This document shows, one piece after another, positions 61,338-64,000 of a stretch of 64,000 nt of DNA. The notes under the pieces are model-generated. The model saw nothing but the letters and a program-made list of their open reading frames with translations. It did no database searches and had not been told where the DNA came from. Within the stretch, counting starts at the first letter, position 1. Each line of letters opens with the position of its first letter. Source of the stretch: Mariniflexile fucanivorans (lineage in GTDB: Bacteria; Bacteroidota; Bacteroidia; Flavobacteriales; Flavobacteriaceae); the NCBI RefSeq assembly GCF_004341235.1, contig NZ_SLUP01000001.1, forward strand, positions 186,001 through 250,000, in the 5' to 3' direction. The translations under genes and the position numbers were made by a program.

Positions 61338-61437
61338 GGGCGTTACCACAAGGGTCGGGCTTTCGGTAGTCGCTTTTTTGTGTTGCATAGGTGCAACAAC
61401 ACAAAAAGAGCTTCAACAATACCTCAATCCCTAACGC
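61338..61437. repeat. composite dispersed repeat, copy B (reverse of copy A)
   Basis: Begins GGGCGTTACC and ends CCTCAATCCCTAACGC, the reverse complement of the ends of the repeat at 48397-48566. The middle differs: AAGGGTCGGGC occurs twice, and a GTTGC/GCAAC hairpin with CACAA flanks lies near 61380-61401. The 61315-61617 gap holds only this and the MITE-like element; its open frames are artefacts. Confidence 0.6.
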
Positions 61438-61477
61438 GGGTTTATCCGCCAAAAGCAGTATTCAATCTAAAATTAAA

Positions 61478-61609
61478 AGCTGTTTAAAAAGTGTAATTCT
61501 GTGTCATATTGAGCTTGTCGAAATATTTCAACTTATTCATGATCAATATTGGTTTCGACAAGCTCAACCTGACAAAGCAAATACAAAAACACTTTTTAGA
61601 CAGCCTCTT
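61478..61609. repeat. MITE-like inverted-repeat element, copy 2
   Basis: Near-identical to the reverse complement of the element at 46607-46743 along most of its length, including TGTCATATTGAGC and the central TTTCGACAAGCTCAACCTGA. Its ends have decayed (AGCTGTTTAAAAAGTGT against the exact AGGCTGTCTAAAAAGTGT complement). It ends 8 bp from the stop of the gene remnant below. Confidence 0.7.
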
Positions 61610-61617
61610 GGTATAAC

Positions 61618-61953
61618 TTAATCACAAATTGGAACTGTAAAAACACCCTCTACAGTTTTTTCCGAAGAAGACTCTGCTAAAATTTTAACTGTAATTTCAG
61701 TATCACTTATCGCAGTTACTTCTACGGTGCCACTCAAATAATTATAAGGCGTTTCATCTCCTGAATGAAAAATAACATTTACATTATTATAAGTACCCAC
61801 CTCTGGAGTAACGTATGTAGAAACATATAAATCGTAATCGAAAATAGTCGAACTACAATCTGCAGTTTCGTTCGTTATATTTACAGATAAATCATCTCCC
61901 GATGTATATGCTTTACCTCCCACATCTGTAAAACTTTCACCAAAAACAGTTCC
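61618..61953 (-). pseudogene. 5'-truncated remnant of a secreted beta-rich protein gene
   Basis: The open frame (about 112 codons) begins just after a TAA and has no ATG; the best start is a GTG at 61923 giving 101 residues. There is no signal peptide although the content looks extracytoplasmic: SGDDLSVNITNETADCSST, HSGDETPYNYLSG, ending in TVPICD with two cysteines. The sequence before the GTG (GESFTD) reads on as protein. Its upstream end abuts the leuS stop by 12 bp, so there is no room for the missing 5' part. Confidence 0.55.
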
Positions 61954-61965
61954 TTATAATGTTTG

Positions 61966-64000
61966 TTATCCTACAATATTAACAATTTTCCCAGGAACAA
62001 TAATCACTTTTTTAGGAGTTCTTCCCGCCAATTGCTCTTGGGTTTTTTCGTTAGCCATCACCGCTTCTTCAATTTGTTTTGCATCAAAATCCATAGGTAA
62101 TTCTAGCGTGAAACGCATTTTTCCGTTGAAAGAAATCGGGTAGTTTTTGCTGCTTTCTACTAAATGACTCGCATCAAAAATTGGGAAAGCTGCTGTTGAA
62201 ATCGATTCGTTATGCCCTAATTGGCTCCATAATTCTTCAGCAATATGTGGTGCGTACGGCGATAATAAAACCAATAAAGGTTCTAAAATGTCTTTAGACG
62301 TGCATTTTTGAGCCGTCAATTCATTTACCGCAATCATAAAAGTTGATACCGAAGTATTGAATGAGAAATTCTCGATATCTTCTTGCACTTTTTTAATGGT
62401 TTTATGGAGGGTTTTTAAGGCCTCCCCTAACCCCTCCGAAGGAGGGGAAACGGCCCCACCTAACCTCCCCGAAGGGGAGGAACTCGTTACGTAAAAAGCT
62501 CCGTTTTCTCCTTGGTGATATAACTTCCATAATTTTTTCAGAAAATTGTGAACACCTGTAATACCTGCGGTATTCCAAGGTTTGTATTGTTCTAAAGGCC
62601 CTAAAAACATTTCGTATAAACGTAAACTATCGGCGCCATAATCAATACAAATTTGGTCTGGATTGACGACGTTGTATTTGGATTTGGACATTTTTTCGAC
62701 TTCGCGTTTTACTTTGAATGTTCCATCATCTTCACTAATGAATTTTGCGTTAGAATAATATTCTCGCCAATTTTTGAATTGTTCAATATTTAATTCATCT
62801 GAAGAGTTTACAAAAGAAACATCAACATGCGTTGGGTTTAACTGCATTGATATTTCTCCTCCCAAACTAATTTCAGAATCAGGAAAAATTTCATTTAAAG
62901 TATTCAAGAAAAAGTCTTTAGTCTTTTTAGTTTCTTCAGCATTACCTTCCTTAATTTTTTCATATTTAGATTTTGTTATGAAAAAATACGGCATCTTAGG
63001 ATCCAAAATATCAAAACCTTTGTCAGGGTTCGACATAACCATCCAAGAAAACCTATAAACAAAAGCACTAGTCCCCAAAATCATTCCTTGGTTAATCAAC
63101 TTTTTAGCATATTCGTCAACAGGTACCACACCTTTATCGAACAAGAATTTTTGCCAAAAACGAGAATACAATAAATGCCCTGTGGCGTGCTCGCTTCCGC
63201 CAATGTATAAATCGACATCTTTCCAATAATCCAAAGCTTCTTTGCTCGCAAATGCTTCGGTATTACCCGGATCCATGTAACGGTTAAAATACCACGAACT
63301 TCCTGCCCACCCTGGCATAGTGTTTAACTCTAAAGCCCCACCTAACCTCCCCGAAGGGGAGGAACTCTCAAACGCTTCTTTTGATACTATCTTAGCATCA
63401 TCACCATACTGCAACCAATGCCATTCTTTGGCGTTTCCTAATGGTGGTTCACCCGTTTCTGTTGGTAAATATTTTTCAACTTCAGGCAATTCTATAGGCA
63501 GAAATTTTTTATCTATCATCTGCGGCATACCAGTCTCATCATAATACACTGGGAATGGCTCGCCCCAATAACGTTGGCGACTAAAAACTGCATCGCGCAA
63601 ACGGTAATTGGTTTTTCCTTCGCCTTGACCTAGTTTTTCTAGTTCTTGAATGGCTTTTTTTGTGGCTTCTTTATAATCTAAACCATTTAAAAAATCCGAA
63701 TTTTTCAAAACAAAACCAGCCTTTTCAGTAAAAGCCTCAGTTTCTATAAGGTTTAAAGAGTCCTCAGTTCCCCCTTTGGGGGTTAAGGGGCTAAAAATAT
63801 TTGGAATTGGGATGTTGAAATGTTTTGCAAAATCATAATCACGTTGGTCGCCACATGGCACGGACATCACCGCCCCTGTTCCGTAACCTGCCAAAACGTA
63901 ATCGCCAATCCAAACCGGAATGGGTTGTTTTGTGAACGGATGCTCTGCATAGGCACCTGTAAATGCACCCGAAATGGTTTTTACATCGGCCATTCTATCG
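61966..64000 (-). CDS. leuS: leucyl-tRNA synthetase (5' part beyond window), with in-frame palindromic insertions
   Basis: About 678 C-terminal residues are visible, the N-terminus being off the window. The CP1 editing domain is marked by GTGAVMSVPCGDQRDYDFA, the catalytic core by VFSRQRYWGEPFPVYY and NTMPGWAGSSWYFNRYMDP, and the KMSKS loop by EKMSKSKYNVV. A C-terminal anticodon-binding domain is present. Three repeat-derived segments, S-P-S-G-R-L-G-G-A types and L-T-P-K-G-G, lie in frame. The conserved motifs seem intact, so the enzyme is presumably active, as it must be. Confidence 0.96.
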   Translation of the reverse strand, partial: DRMADVKTISGAFTGAYAEHPFTKQPIPVWIGDYVLAGYGTGAVMSVPCGDQRDYDFAKHFNIPIPNIFSPLTPKGGTEDSLNLIETEAFTEKAGFVLKNSDFLNGLDYKEATKKAIQELEKLGQGEGKTNYRLRDAVFSRQRYWGEPFPVYYDETGMPQMIDKKFLPIELPEVEKYLPTETGEPPLGNAKEWHWLQYGDDAKIVSKEAFESSSPSGRLGGALELNTMPGWAGSSWYFNRYMDPGNTEAFASKEALDYWKDVDLYIGGSEHATGHLLYSRFWQKFLFDKGVVPVDEYAKKLINQGMILGTSAFVYRFSWMVMSNPDKGFDILDPKMPYFFITKSKYEKIKEGNAEETKKTKDFFLNTLNEIFPDSEISLGGEISMQLNPTHVDVSFVNSSDELNIEQFKNWREYYSNAKFISEDDGTFKVKREVEKMSKSKYNVVNPDQICIDYGADSLRLYEMFLGPLEQYKPWNTAGITGVHNFLKKLWKLYHQGENGAFYVTSSSPSGRLGGAVSPPSEGLGEALKTLHKTIKKVQEDIENFSFNTSVSTFMIAVNELTAQKCTSKDILEPLLVLLSPYAPHIAEELWSQLGHNESISTAAFPIFDASHLVESSKNYPISFNGKMRFTLELPMDFDAKQIEEAVMANEKTQEQLAGRTPKKVIIVPGKIVNIVG
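62421..62486. repeat. double palindromic insertion in leuS
   Basis: Two palindromes in tandem, CCCCTCCGAAGGAGGGG (62431-62447) and CCTCCCCGAAGGGGAGG (62464-62480). The 33-bp stretch 62453-62485 is identical to 63335-63367. The encoded leuS peptide is roughly S-S-S-P-S-G-R-L-G-G-A then V-S-P-P-S-E-G-L-G-E-A. Confidence 0.8.
63335..63367. repeat. palindromic insertion in leuS, second site
   Basis: Exactly 33 bp, centred on CCTCCCCGAAGGGGAGG. It is identical to 62453-62485 and translated in the same frame as S-S-S-P-S-G-R-L-G-G-A, directly before the ELNTMPGWAGSSW core segment. Confidence 0.8.
63763..63795. repeat. palindromic insertion in leuS, third site
   Basis: CCCCC TTT GGGGG (63770-63782) with flanks TCCTCAGTTC and TTAAGGGGCT. 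In the frame of leuS it reads approximately F-S-P-L-T-P-K-G-G-T-E-D-S, inside the CP1 editing domain between IPIPNI and NLIETEAF. A different member of the same class of repeats. Confidence 0.65.

Noticed and set aside
61391-61621. Open frame ending in FRQAQPDKA-like sequence
   Set aside because: It runs through the composite repeat and MITE-like copy 2 and has no coding signature.
1-64000. CRISPR arrays, rRNA and tRNA genes, phage or transposase genes
   Set aside because: No regular spaced repeats, cloverleaf-like sequences or transposase motifs were recognised in any gap on either strand; I could not run a dedicated scan.

Overview
The window is low-GC, gene-dense bacterial DNA that reads as a member of the Flavobacteriaceae (Bacteroidota). 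Supporting signs are a type IX secretion sorting domain, DUF4271/DUF4296 proteins, the DUF4271-hemD-pckA gene order, promoters of the TAnnTTTG type with no Shine-Dalgarno sequences, an exonuclease-fused DnaE, and the dispersed palindromic repeats common in flavobacterial intergenic DNA. No rRNA, tRNA, transposase, phage gene or CRISPR array was seen.

Layout. 1-8 kb: dnaE (cut by the left edge), a secreted lactonase-like propeller, rpsP, rimM, two paralogous four-helix-bundle proteins, trmN6 and glutaryl-CoA dehydrogenase. 8-12 kb: a 1160-residue protein that may be a pyrophosphate-type PEP carboxykinase. 12-14.7 kb: a lipoprotein esterase, a metallophosphoesterase, a small lipoprotein and a 2Fe-2S ferredoxin. 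14.8-27.8 kb: a ferredoxin energy block, with rseC-like and rnfBCDGEA, divergent korAB and a dicluster ferredoxin, then nifJ (PFOR). 27.8-31.5 kb: HEPN protein, mrp-nfu, and an operon of alkyltransferase-like protein, LysE exporter and trmB. 31.7-48.3 kb: a glycosyltransferase, a two-component system, a mini T9SS cargo protein, a LuxE-like protein, tyrS, pyrC, hemD, pckA, an Lrp regulator and glyS. 48.5-61.3 kb: comF, an Ig-like lipoprotein, an omega-amidase and methionine aminotransferase pair, a membrane-anchored MutS-like ATPase, a BI-1 protein, a Zn-protease, a three-gene glycosylation operon, ald and a SemiSWEET. 61.3-64 kb: repeats, a 5'-truncated gene remnant and leuS (cut by the right edge).

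How the genes work together. PFOR and Kor reduce ferredoxin while oxidising pyruvate and 2-oxoglutarate. The small ferredoxin would carry the electrons and Rnf would couple their transfer to NAD with ion pumping. Rnf, Kor/ferredoxin, PFOR and the 1160-residue protein share a Crp/Fnr-like palindrome (TGAY-N4-RTCA). In each case it sits 29.5 bp upstream of a TAnnTTTG-like -7 element, which puts it near -41.5. This suggests one redox- or oxygen-responsive regulon, and is the main systems-level observation.

The second notable signal is in leuS: three palindromic repeat insertions (four palindromes), all in frame, so the repeats are translated. This resembles the palindromic elements known inside Rickettsia genes. 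Other repeats include two copies of a roughly 135-bp inverted-repeat element and two copies of a composite GCGTTA...TAACGC repeat.
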